NCBI GenBank assembly: GCA_016199185.1
Contig: JACQHE010000011.1
Location: 1-11,915, forward strand
Reading direction: 5' to 3'
Length of the DNA: 11,915 nt
From: Candidatus Gottesmanbacteria bacterium
GTDB taxonomy: Bacteria; Patescibacteriota; Microgenomatia; UBA10105; UBA927
The translations under genes were made by a program, and so were the position numbers. This document shows, in pieces, positions 6,079-11,915 of the stretch (position 1 is the stretch's first letter; each line of letters begins with the position of its first letter). Under the pieces are notes generated by a model. The model worked only from the letters and a program-made list of their open reading frames with translations, did not search any database and was not told the DNA's origin.

Positions 6079-7302
6079 ATGGAAAATCATCTCACGAACT
6101 CCGCGGCATCCCCGGAAATCTCCGAAAGTCGTGAGGTTTCACCCCATGAGCGTCGTGAGATGAACCGTCCCGCAATGGACTCGTTATCCTGTCCGTATTG
6201 CGCCTCCCCTGCTTTCGTCCGGCGCGGATTCCGGGTAAAACTGCGGGAGAAGGTCCAACTCTACCAGTGCGCCTCCTGCGGCAGAACCTTCACCGCCCAC
6301 TCCACCCGCGGCAAACAATACCCGCTCTCGGTTATGTTTGACGCAATAAGCATCTATAATCTGGGGTACTCGTTTGAAAAAACCGTGAGTATTACCGGTC
6401 AACGACATCAAGTGTCATTATCTCCTTCAACACTTGCCGAGTGGATTGCAGAAACTGCCGACCTCTGCAGGTATTCGCGCATGAGAGAATTTGCCATGAA
6501 AAAGTATTCTCCGAGGGAAATGGTCATCACCGCTACCCTTGCCCACCAGCAATTGTACCGCTACCGTTTTCACCGCGGGAAGTGCGACCTTATGATCCGG
6601 GAAGAATACGAACACCGCAAGTTCACGCCGCTCAAAGAGTTTTTGGAGATGGTCCCGGCGGAGTGTCCGCATCAATATTTTCAGGAAGGTCTTCGCGCCA
6701 GTGAGACGCCGTTGACCTTTTCCAAAAAACAGATGATTGTCCGTGCCAAACAAAATTACGCCACTCGCCTGGCTGCCTTTGTGTTGCAATCGGTCAAAGA
6801 CAGGAAACTCCGTCATGAAGCTCTCCAGAAGTTTTTCCTGGCCAATGACTCGGTGACTGTGGCTACTGAAGTGCCGGTCTATTTGACGCGGGATGATCTG
6901 GAGCACATGAAAACGCAGCTGGGGTTTGATATATTTAGCCGAGCCGAGAATTGTTCCGAAGTTGTTCTGCCGAAGTTAATCACGGGGCACATCGACCTTC
7001 TCCAAATCCGTAACGGCCAGATCCATATCCTCGACTACAAGCCCAGGGCGGAAAAAGAAAAACCCATCGAACAACTCACGCTGTATGCTATGGCTCTTTC
7101 CCGGCTCACCGGACTGCGGCTCTACGAGTTTAAATGCGCCTGGTTTGATGAAAAGGATTACTTCGAGTTTTATCCCCTGCATGTTCTGTATAAACCGAAA
7201 AAAACACGGAGACGCAGGAAGGTTACGACCATGGAGGGTGTGTACACGATCAACCAGGAAACGGAAGCGCTGCGATACATCCTCCCGATTATTGTCGTAT
7301 GA
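6079..7302 (+). CDS. Zinc-ribbon/HTH protein fused to a RecB/Cas4-like PD-(D/E)XK nuclease
   Basis: This 407-aa protein has three parts. Residues 1-35 are polar and probably disordered. Residues 38-125 are transposase-like: a zinc ribbon C38-P-Y-C41...C64-A-S-C67, followed by a helix-turn-helix region (about 84-124, ending SLSPSTLAEWIAE) like the DNA-binding heads of IS transposases. No DDE catalytic core follows. Instead, after a basic, helical middle, residues 260-365 carry all landmarks of the RecB/Cas4-type nuclease fold: E264 (TEVPV), G303-H-I-D306, D319-Y-K321, and Q332-x3-Y336. The expected activity is metal-dependent DNA cleavage directed by the N-terminal DNA-binding part. It starts 2 bases after the fibre-gene stop with no clear Shine-Dalgarno, and overlaps the next gene by 4 bases, so coupling is likely. 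The biological role is unknown. Confidence 0.8.
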   Translation: MENHLTNSAASPEISESREVSPHERREMNRPAMDSLSCPYCASPAFVRRGFRVKLREKVQLYQCASCGRTFTAHSTRGKQYPLSVMFDAISIYNLGYSFEKTVSITGQRHQVSLSPSTLAEWIAETADLCRYSRMREFAMKKYSPREMVITATLAHQQLYRYRFHRGKCDLMIREEYEHRKFTPLKEFLEMVPAECPHQYFQEGLRASETPLTFSKKQMIVRAKQNYATRLAAFVLQSVKDRKLRHEALQKFFLANDSVTVATEVPVYLTRDDLEHMKTQLGFDIFSRAENCSEVVLPKLITGHIDLLQIRNGQIHILDYKPRAEKEKPIEQLTLYAMALSRLTGLRLYEFKCAWFDEKDYFEFYPLHVLYKPKKTRRRRKVTTMEGVYTINQETEALRYILPIIVV

Positions 7303-7775
7303 CCTACTCCTATCCCAAGCGACCGATCAAAAGTTTCCAGGACCTGGAAGTCTACCAGAAAATCCTGGGTGTTGCCGTGGTGGTCGCCAAACGGCTGGCT
7401 GCGGATAGGGACCAACGGAAGGAAAAGAAAGCCGACAGCCTTTGGGGAAACGTCGCACAGATCGCAAGAGGGATCACAGACGATCTCCTAACACTCCCCA
7501 TCCTCATTTCGTCTGCCCACTCCATCCGTTTTTCCGCACCAGAGGCGGCGACGACGAAACTGGAGGAGGCAATGCTTCTTTGTAACACCACGGTAGTGCA
7601 TCTGGAACAGTACCGGGACCTTGGAAACAGGACGATAGAAGCAGAGTTTTTTGAAGACCAGATCAAAACCATCCTTGCCCTCCGCATAAGAATCCTGCAT
7701 CTGGCGCAGTCCTGGAAAAAATTCATTTCCGAAGGGAGGACCTATGGAACCAATCATCCCACCCCAAACCGGTAA
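7299..7775 (+). CDS. Four-helix-bundle protein (S23/IVS, Avd-like family)
   Basis: This 158-aa, mostly helical protein begins with IKSFQDLEVYQKILGVA (10-26), the signature first helix of the four-helix-bundle family that includes 23S rRNA intervening-sequence proteins and the Avd accessory protein of diversity-generating retroelements. A second helix carries VAQIARGITDDL (52-63), the counterpart of the family's I-A-x-G motif. Two further helices (about 86-107 and 114-143) complete the bundle. Members form small oligomers and bind nucleic acid; most have no known function. It starts with ATGA inside the nuclease stop and has no own Shine-Dalgarno, so it depends on coupling. No reverse transcriptase or variable repeat is seen, so a retroelement role is unsupported. 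Confidence 0.75.
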   Translation: MTYSYPKRPIKSFQDLEVYQKILGVAVVVAKRLAADRDQRKEKKADSLWGNVAQIARGITDDLLTLPILISSAHSIRFSAPEAATTKLEEAMLLCNTTVVHLEQYRDLGNRTIEAEFFEDQIKTILALRIRILHLAQSWKKFISEGRTYGTNHPTPNR

Positions 7776-8145
7776 TGCCGTACCCGTAGCAAAACGGCGC
7801 CGCCGCATCGCGCTCGTTATCCTTGCCGTCGTTGCCGGCATCCTCTACCTGGCCGGCAACGTCTGGCTCTTCCTGCGCGTGAGGAAACCGCAACCAACGG
7901 TGCCTGTGCCTGCGGCCATACGACGGTTCTACGAACAGGAGAAAAAGAGTGCAGATACGCCCACCCCGATGGCAACGCCCACGCCTACCCCTCGCCCGAC
8001 CGGCCCGGGGAAGTACGCCTGCAGCGCCGAGGGGGACTGCAATTTGTATAGCGACGAAGCCAGGAGACAGTACTGCACCACTACCTACGCCGACTCCCTG
8101 TGCCTGGATCAGTGCGCTGATCCTGCCACGCGCTGCGGCAAATAA
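7744..8145 (+). CDS. Membrane-anchored protein with Pro/Thr linker and six-cysteine external domain
   Basis: This 133-aa protein has a basic cytoplasmic head (AKRRRR, 16-21), one membrane helix (about 22-46), a stalk that turns into a TPTPMATPTPTPRPT linker (72-86), and a compact C-terminal domain with six cysteines (C93, C99, C111, C120, C124, C131). The layout implies that the tail sits outside the cell and forms up to three disulfides. The first 32 bases overlap the four-helix gene. The ATG at 7744 is well supported by GGGAGG five bases upstream. The family is not recognised. The Pro/Thr tail resembles the end of PBP copy 2 (SESPTPTP), suggesting similar wall-spanning linkers. Confidence 0.75.
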   Translation: MEPIIPPQTGNAVPVAKRRRRIALVILAVVAGILYLAGNVWLFLRVRKPQPTVPVPAAIRRFYEQEKKSADTPTPMATPTPTPRPTGPGKYACSAEGDCNLYSDEARRQYCTTTYADSLCLDQCADPATRCGK

Positions 8146-8152
8146 CAAACAA

Positions 8153-8220
8153 CATGTACGTTGTAACCCGCGACCGCTACTCATAACGTACATGCAATAT
8201 AGTGATCGCTTTATTGATCA
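8153..8220. repeat. Inverted repeats in the gap before the antitoxin gene
   Basis: A perfect 10-bp inverted repeat, CATGTACGTT (8153-8162) and AACGTACATG (8185-8194), is separated by 22 bases. It is followed by a 5-bp inverted repeat TGATC/GATCA (8203-8207, 8216-8220). No T-run follows, so a standard terminator is unlikely. AGTGAT also occurs three times (8201, 8225, 8256), the last overlapping the -10 box; these may be antitoxin operators. Confidence 0.5.
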
Positions 8221-8229
8221 TTTTAGTGA

Positions 8230-8258
8230 TTGACAAAATGTGCAGCTTGTGATAGAGT
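8230..8258 (+). promoter_or_regulatory. Promoter of the Phd/PIN-like toxin-antitoxin pair, leaderless layout
   Basis: A perfect TTGACA (8230-8235), a 17-base spacer and TAGAGT (8253-8258, 4 of 6) form a good promoter. Only six bases separate the -10 box from the ATG at 8265, so transcription should begin at or next to the start codon. Confidence 0.65.
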
Positions 8259-8264
8259 GATGGC

Positions 8265-8564
8265 ATGCCACAGACGATTTCTATTGACGATATTAGCCAA
8301 CACCTCGTTTCGATCACCGATTTTCGCCGAAACGCGGGAAGCTACCTTGATCGAATCCACTCGGTCGGTTCGTACGTGCTTGTCCGCGATGGAACGCCGA
8401 TAGTGAAAGTAACACCTATTAAGAAAGCTGATACGTTAAGCACAAAAGATAAACTCTCAGCACTCAAACGTCTTGTTGGGGGGTTCAAACTGGGTATAGG
8501 GCTAACCCCAGAGGAACTCAATGAGTCCTACGACAGAATGTATGACGAAATGTTACCTCGATAG
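8265..8564 (+). CDS. Phd/YefM-like antitoxin
   Basis: This 99-aa protein has the Phd/YefM layout: an N-terminal DNA-binding fold with ITDFRRNAGSYLDRIHSVGS (17-36), then YVLVRDGTPIVKVTPI (37-52), matching the family's alternating strand pattern with a conserved G-x-P at 43-45. A charged helical C-terminus (about 62-99) would wrap and neutralise the toxin. Such antitoxins repress their own promoter. The start lies six bases after a -10 box, with no Shine-Dalgarno, so it is probably leaderless. The 3' end overlaps the toxin gene by 44 bases. Confidence 0.8.
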   Translation: MPQTISIDDISQHLVSITDFRRNAGSYLDRIHSVGSYVLVRDGTPIVKVTPIKKADTLSTKDKLSALKRLVGGFKLGIGLTPEELNESYDRMYDEMLPR

Positions 8565-8979
8565 CAACGTCCTCATTTATCTCAAAGACGAACACTCTCT
8601 TGGGTTTGAACAAAGTAGTGCATTGATCAGACACTTAACAGCGCATCGCGTCAGCCTCTATGTATCAACACTATGTTTAGACGAGTTTCTCCACGAGTTT
8701 GGTAAAGCGCTTCGGAAAAAAACGAAGGAAAACGAATTTTTTGATTCTCTAGAAGAAGCACTCACGTCTATTCTTCAGTTTCCAGAGCTTCTTATCGTCA
8801 ATCCACCAAGCGATCCGGATAGTCAAACCCGGGTTATCTCACTTATGAGAGAGTACTCACTTCGCCCGCGCGACGCCTATCATCTGCTCACCATGCAGGC
8901 CAACGACATCGACGGATTCGCCACGTTTGATACCGACTTTACCCGCGTGTTTGCCGCCAAACTCCTCGTAAAAGCGTAG
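8521..8979 (+). CDS. PIN-domain ribonuclease toxin (VapC-like)
   Basis: This 152-aa protein carries the acidic residues of a PIN nuclease in order: D14 (CYLDSNVLIYL), E55 (CLDEFLHEF), D118 (RPRDAYHLL), and D137 or D139 (FATFDTDF). These bind the metal for single-strand RNA cleavage, commonly of tRNA or rRNA in VapC toxins. It lies directly after a Phd-type antitoxin, the normal order. The ATG at 8521 follows GAGG six bases upstream (within the antitoxin gene), so I prefer it. A second ATG at 8542 would give a protein seven residues shorter, closer to the usual distance before the first Asp, but it has no ribosome site. Confidence 0.85.
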   Translation: MSPTTECMTKCYLDSNVLIYLKDEHSLGFEQSSALIRHLTAHRVSLYVSTLCLDEFLHEFGKALRKKTKENEFFDSLEEALTSILQFPELLIVNPPSDPDSQTRVISLMREYSLRPRDAYHLLTMQANDIDGFATFDTDFTRVFAAKLLVKA

Positions 8980-8982
8980 CTT

Positions 8983-9017
8983 GGGGCTTGTCCAAGCCCC
9001 ATAGTCTATGGTATAAC
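8983..9017 (+). promoter_or_regulatory. Hairpin, palindrome and -10 element upstream of PBP copy 2
   Basis: GGGGCTTGTCCAAGCCCC (8983-9000) forms a 7-bp stem with a 4-base loop. It is followed by the perfect palindrome CCATAGTCTATGG (8999-9011). A TATAAC -10 box (9012-9017, 5 of 6) comes next, with TTGTCC at 8988-8993 as a fair -35 (18-base spacer). The ATG at 9027 lies nine bases after the -10 box. The hairpin has no T-run, so it is not a classic terminator; the palindrome between -35 and -10 could be an operator. Confidence 0.45.
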
Positions 9018-9026
9018 GCTTCCACG

Positions 9027-11342
9027 ATGCGAGCGCGATCCAAAAAACATAAAAAGCCGGAAGTAAACCTGTCCCGTAGGGTTATTTTCTTCGTATACCT
9101 CGCCTACCTCCTCGTGGTATTGGGTGATGGTGTACGCGTGGCATTTCGATGGATTATCAGAGGACTCATCGTGTCCTATAAAAAAATATCTGTCTTACTC
9201 CGTGCAGCTTGGATAAATATGCGCGTAGCAGTCAGCGTGCGGATGCTCTCCTTGAAACAACGGGTTCAACGCGTAACTCCCCCCTCACCCCCTCTTATCA
9301 TAAGAGGGGGCAGGGGGAGTTACCGTAATCTCATGATGAGGCGTCGCGGGCGGGGCAGACCCCGCCAGTTCCGCCTCCATCCGATCCTTGCATTCTTTTT
9401 GGGGTCAGGGGCAACCATCTTTTTTCTCGTCATTCCGCTCGTTGCCTACCTGTGGCTGCGGGCGCTTCCCAACCCTCAACTTCTATCTGTCCGGGATATC
9501 GACGTGACCACGAAAGTCTTTGACCGAAACGGCGTGCTGTTATATGAAATCTACGCCGATCAGAATCGAACCCCCTTGGCTCTTGCAGATATCCCCAAAT
9601 ATGTCATCCAGGCCACAATCGCCATCGAAGACCAAAACTTCTACTCCCACCAGGGATTCTCCGTCCGCGGTATCGCGCGGGCTGCCCGGGAAACCTTCGT
9701 TGCCGGCCGCGTCCAGGGGGGCTCTACCATCACCCAGCAGCTCATCAAATCCGCGCTCCTGACCCCGGAAGTGACGATCTCAAGGAAGATTAAAGAAATT
9801 GTTCTCGCATTTTGGGCCGAGCGGCTCTACACCAAGGACCAGATTTTAGAAATGTACCTCAATCAAGTCCCCTACGGCGGCACGGCATGGGGTATCGAGT
9901 CGGCAGCTCAAACATACTTTGGTAAATCCGCCAAGACCTTAACCCTTGCGGAGGCGGCTATCCTCGCCGGCCTTCCGGCTGCCCCCAGCCAGTACTCGCC
10001 GTTTGGGCATGTTGACCGCGCGTTTTCCCGGCAGAGAGAAGTCCTTCGGCGCATGACCCAAGACCGTTATATTCGTGATGATCAAGCGCGCGAAGCCCTC
10101 GGCCAGGAAATCCGCTTCGCCACGCCCCGCGTGGGCATCCGTGCGCCGCACTTTGTCATGTACATCAAAGAGCTTCTGGAGACGCGGTATGGGCCGAGGC
10201 TTGTCGAGCGCGGGGGCTTACGGATCAAAACATCGCTCGATCTGGGTCTTCAGGAGCGGGTCGAAGATATAGTCCGAACGAACGTCGATAGACTGACAGG
10301 GCTTCGGGTGGGAAACGGCGCGGCACTCGTCACTAACCCAAAAACCGGCGAAATACTTGCGATGGTGGGAAGCCGCGATTACTTTGATGCTGCCCGTGAA
10401 GGCAACGTCAATGTGACTGTGGCTCTGCGCCAGCCGGGATCAGCCATTAAAGTCGTCACGTACGCGACGGCGCTGGAGAAAGGATTTACCGCCGCTTCCA
10501 TCCTGGACGACAGCCCCGTGTCCTATCCGCAAATCGGCAGTCCCGTTTATGCGCCGGTCAATTACGACAGTAAGTTTCATGGATTCGTGCCGCTGCGGTA
10601 CGCCCTGGGCAATTCCTATAACATTCCGGCCGTCAAAACCATCGCCAGTATCGGAGTCCCGGCAGTGATTGATAAAGGCCGGGCGATGGGTATCACCTCC
10701 TGGATTGATGAAAACCGCTACGGCCTTTCCTTAACGCTGGGCGGAGGAGATATCACCATGCTTGATATGGCCAAAGTCTTTGGCACCCTAGCTAACCTTG
10801 GGACCAGAGTGGATTTGTTGCCCGTTGTAGAAGTAAGTGACTATACAGGCAAAGTCCTCGAACGCAACCAGCCAAAAGAACACGGCGGTACAGTAAAACC
10901 CGAAGTTGCATGGATTCTTGGAAATATGTTAAGCGACAATAATGCACGAACCGCAGCGTTTGGGCCCAACTCACTTCTGGTTATCCCCGGAAAAACCGTG
11001 TCAGTCAAAACCGGTACCAGTAACGACAAACGGGATAACTGGACCATAGGTTACACACCAAGCGTCGTTGCCGCGGTTTGGGTAGGAAACAATAATAATG
11101 CACCCATGGATCCCTACCTAACTTCGGGCGTCACCGGTGCCGCGCCCATCTGGCATGACATTATGGTGGAAATCCTCAAGGATCGCCCTGATGAAGCGCT
11201 CCCTCGGCCGGAGGGAGTCGTTGCCGTCCCCTGCTACTACGGCCGGCCGGAATATTTCGTGCGGGGCACCCAACCCGCAACCGGCCAGTGCGCGCCCCTT
11301 CCCACCCCGCGGCCAAGCGAGAGCCCAACACCTACTCCGTAA
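9027..11342 (+). CDS. PBP1A-like bifunctional peptidoglycan glycosyltransferase/transpeptidase (class A PBP), copy 2
   Basis: This 771-aa protein is a paralogue of copy 1 with the same two enzyme domains. GT51 motifs are EDQNFYSHQG (E201 catalytic), QGGSTITQQL (230-239), RKIKEIVLAFWAE and KDQILEMYLNQVPYGG. Transpeptidase motifs are S472-A-I-K475, S530-Y-N532 and K661-T-G663. It differs by an N-terminal extension of about 100 residues with a hydrophobic segment (about 18-33) and long basic stretches ahead of the main anchor (about 119-143). Inside the extension, residues 83-99 (VTPPSPPLIIRGGRGSY) are encoded by a palindromic repeat. The end is a Pro/Thr/Ser tail. I chose ATG 9027 because the -10 box lies just before it; the in-frame TTG at 8988 is upstream of that promoter. 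The last 11 bases overlap the convergent cupredoxin gene. Confidence 0.94.
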   Translation: MRARSKKHKKPEVNLSRRVIFFVYLAYLLVVLGDGVRVAFRWIIRGLIVSYKKISVLLRAAWINMRVAVSVRMLSLKQRVQRVTPPSPPLIIRGGRGSYRNLMMRRRGRGRPRQFRLHPILAFFLGSGATIFFLVIPLVAYLWLRALPNPQLLSVRDIDVTTKVFDRNGVLLYEIYADQNRTPLALADIPKYVIQATIAIEDQNFYSHQGFSVRGIARAARETFVAGRVQGGSTITQQLIKSALLTPEVTISRKIKEIVLAFWAERLYTKDQILEMYLNQVPYGGTAWGIESAAQTYFGKSAKTLTLAEAAILAGLPAAPSQYSPFGHVDRAFSRQREVLRRMTQDRYIRDDQAREALGQEIRFATPRVGIRAPHFVMYIKELLETRYGPRLVERGGLRIKTSLDLGLQERVEDIVRTNVDRLTGLRVGNGAALVTNPKTGEILAMVGSRDYFDAAREGNVNVTVALRQPGSAIKVVTYATALEKGFTAASILDDSPVSYPQIGSPVYAPVNYDSKFHGFVPLRYALGNSYNIPAVKTIASIGVPAVIDKGRAMGITSWIDENRYGLSLTLGGGDITMLDMAKVFGTLANLGTRVDLLPVVEVSDYTGKVLERNQPKEHGGTVKPEVAWILGNMLSDNNARTAAFGPNSLLVIPGKTVSVKTGTSNDKRDNWTIGYTPSVVAAVWVGNNNNAPMDPYLTSGVTGAAPIWHDIMVEILKDRPDEALPRPEGVVAVPCYYGRPEYFVRGTQPATGQCAPLPTPRPSESPTPTP
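9273..9323. repeat. 51-bp palindromic element embedded in frame in PBP copy 2
   Basis: Two nested perfect inverted repeats, each with 11-bp arms, form one long hairpin: outer arms GTAACTCCCCC (9273-9283) and GGGGGAGTTAC (9313-9323), inner arms 9288-9298 and 9300-9310. The 51 bases equal 17 codons and lie in a linker, not in either enzyme domain. C-rich/G-rich hairpin repeats like this occur between genes in many bacteria; insertion inside coding sequence recalls the Rickettsia palindromic elements. Confidence 0.85.
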
Positions 11343-11832
11343 CCACCACCGTCCCGGTGTCTGATGCCTGGACATGGTTGTGATACTTCCACGTCCCTAC
11401 TTTTACAAACGTGTACTCGTACGTGCCGCCTATCGCAACACTTCTAAGCTGGTCAAACCCCGGCAGCAGCTGGTGCGTCGGGTGGACAGCTGACGCAACC
11501 CACATCCCGCCCTGGCTCTGGTTGGTCCAGACGACCGTCGTACCAATCTTCACCGTCACGGTGTTTGGCGCAAACCCGCTTGCTCCATAAGAAACAGAAA
11601 CTTTACCCATTACGGAACTGGGCTCGCCGCCTTTTTCCATGGCAGCCCCCGTAGTCCCGGTCGAGGCGGGTTCTGTGGAAAGCGTCACCGTCGGTTCCGT
11701 CACCTGCGTCGTCTCCGTGACTCCTACATCTTGCTTCATCTCTGGTGCTGGTTTGTTGCCTTGCAAAAAGTACCAGCCCGCACCGACTCCGACCAACAAC
11801 ACCACAAATCCCACTACTACTTTGCTGTTCAT
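11332..11832 (-). CDS. Membrane-anchored cupredoxin-like protein lacking the usual Cys ligand
   Basis: This 166-aa protein has an N-terminal membrane anchor or uncleaved signal (about 4-23), a Thr/Glu-rich linker (about 30-75) and a cupredoxin-type beta domain (about 77-166). The domain shows the strand pattern FAPNTVTVKIGTTVVWTNQS (87-106), AVHPTH (115-120), and a C-terminal GTWKYHNHVQASDTGTVVV (146-164). Blue-copper proteins use His-Cys-His-Met; here no cysteine exists in the whole protein, and N152 falls near the usual Cys site. H117, H120, H151 and H153 could still bind copper as a type-2 site, or the domain may be structural. GGAGGTGAT precedes the ATG at 11832. The stop overlaps PBP copy 2 by 11 bases. 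Confidence 0.82.
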   Translation of the reverse strand: MNSKVVVGFVVLLVGVGAGWYFLQGNKPAPEMKQDVGVTETTQVTEPTVTLSTEPASTGTTGAAMEKGGEPSSVMGKVSVSYGASGFAPNTVTVKIGTTVVWTNQSQGGMWVASAVHPTHQLLPGFDQLRSVAIGGTYEYTFVKVGTWKYHNHVQASDTGTVVVTE

Positions 11833-11838
11833 TTGTTA

Positions 11839-11915
11839 TCACCTCCCTCGCCCGCCGACCCGCTTCGCCATAGCTTCAGCGAGGCGAGTCACGCGCTCTT
11901 TGCGACGTGTACGAC
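11839..11915 (-). CDS. C-terminal end of an upstream gene (cut by window edge)
   Basis: The minus strand is open from the window edge to a TGA at 11839-11841, giving 24 codons ending RLAEAMAKRVGGRGR, a strongly basic tail. The stop lies only six bases before the cupredoxin ATG, and that gene's Shine-Dalgarno overlaps these last codons, as expected for an operon junction. Too short to assign a family; a chance open frame is possible. Confidence 0.45.
   Translation of the reverse strand, partial: RTRRKERVTRLAEAMAKRVGGRGR

Noticed and set aside
7299..7775. Diversity-generating retroelement (Avd-like protein beside a fibre gene)
   Set aside because: No reverse transcriptase, template repeat or variable repeat is visible in the window; four-helix-bundle relatives of Avd are common outside such elements.
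8153..8194. Rho-independent terminator after the Cys-rich membrane gene
   Set aside because: The 22-base spacing makes a poor stem-loop, and no T-run follows on either strand.
8988..9026. TTG at 8988 as the start of PBP copy 2
   Set aside because: It falls within the hairpin and promoter region; ATG 9027 just after the -10 box is better supported.

Overview
The window looks like an accessory-rich stretch of a small-genome bacterium, most plausibly a Candidate Phyla Radiation lineage (Microgenomates or Parcubacteria type). That guess rests on gene style: two PBP1A-like enzymes in 12 kb, a GIGTTSP-type fibre protein, a four-helix-bundle (S23/IVS-like) protein, Pro/Thr linkers with Cys-rich tails, an anchored cupredoxin, toxin-antitoxin pairs, and very tight gene packing. 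No rRNA or tRNA gene is visible, so the assignment is inference.

Layout. (1) 1-384, minus strand: two tiny membrane proteins followed by the first 19 codons of an Fe/Mn superoxide dismutase. (2) 385-614: no gene; it holds a promoter for that operon and two exact copies of a 21-bp palindromic repeat. (3) 615-2141, minus strand: an ArsR-family regulator, a single-domain rhodanese and a beta-hydroxyacid dehydrogenase, joined by near-zero spacing and driven by a consensus promoter that overlaps an ArsR-type operator. (4) 2149-4347, plus strand: PBP1A-like gene no. 1. (5) 4351-4937, minus strand: a HicB/HicA-like toxin-antitoxin pair. (6) 4992-8145, plus strand: a four-gene cluster made of a secreted fibre-like protein whose signal peptide is out of frame at a (CA)6 tract, a zinc-ribbon/HTH protein fused to a RecB/Cas4-type PD-(D/E)XK nuclease, a four-helix-bundle protein, and a membrane protein with a six-Cys external tail. 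(7) 8146-8979: inverted and direct repeats, then a Phd/YefM-like antitoxin and a PIN-domain toxin. (8) 8983-11342: PBP1A-like gene no. 2, with an N-terminal extension that contains an in-frame palindromic repeat. (9) 11332-11915, minus strand: an anchored cupredoxin-like protein without a Cys ligand, preceded by the C-terminal end of another gene.

How the parts fit. The two penicillin-binding proteins make and cross-link peptidoglycan and bracket an accessory island of toxin-antitoxin and surface genes. The ArsR-rhodanese group looks like a self-regulated reactive-sulfur or metal response unit, and the superoxide dismutase group a small oxidative-stress unit. The 5040-8145 cluster is the least explained and most interesting part: a possibly phase-variable surface fibre is coupled to a transposase-derived DNA-binding nuclease. 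A second theme is promoter layout: three plus-strand genes (2185, 8265, 9027) have their -10 box only 6-9 bases before the ATG, which suggests leaderless mRNAs.
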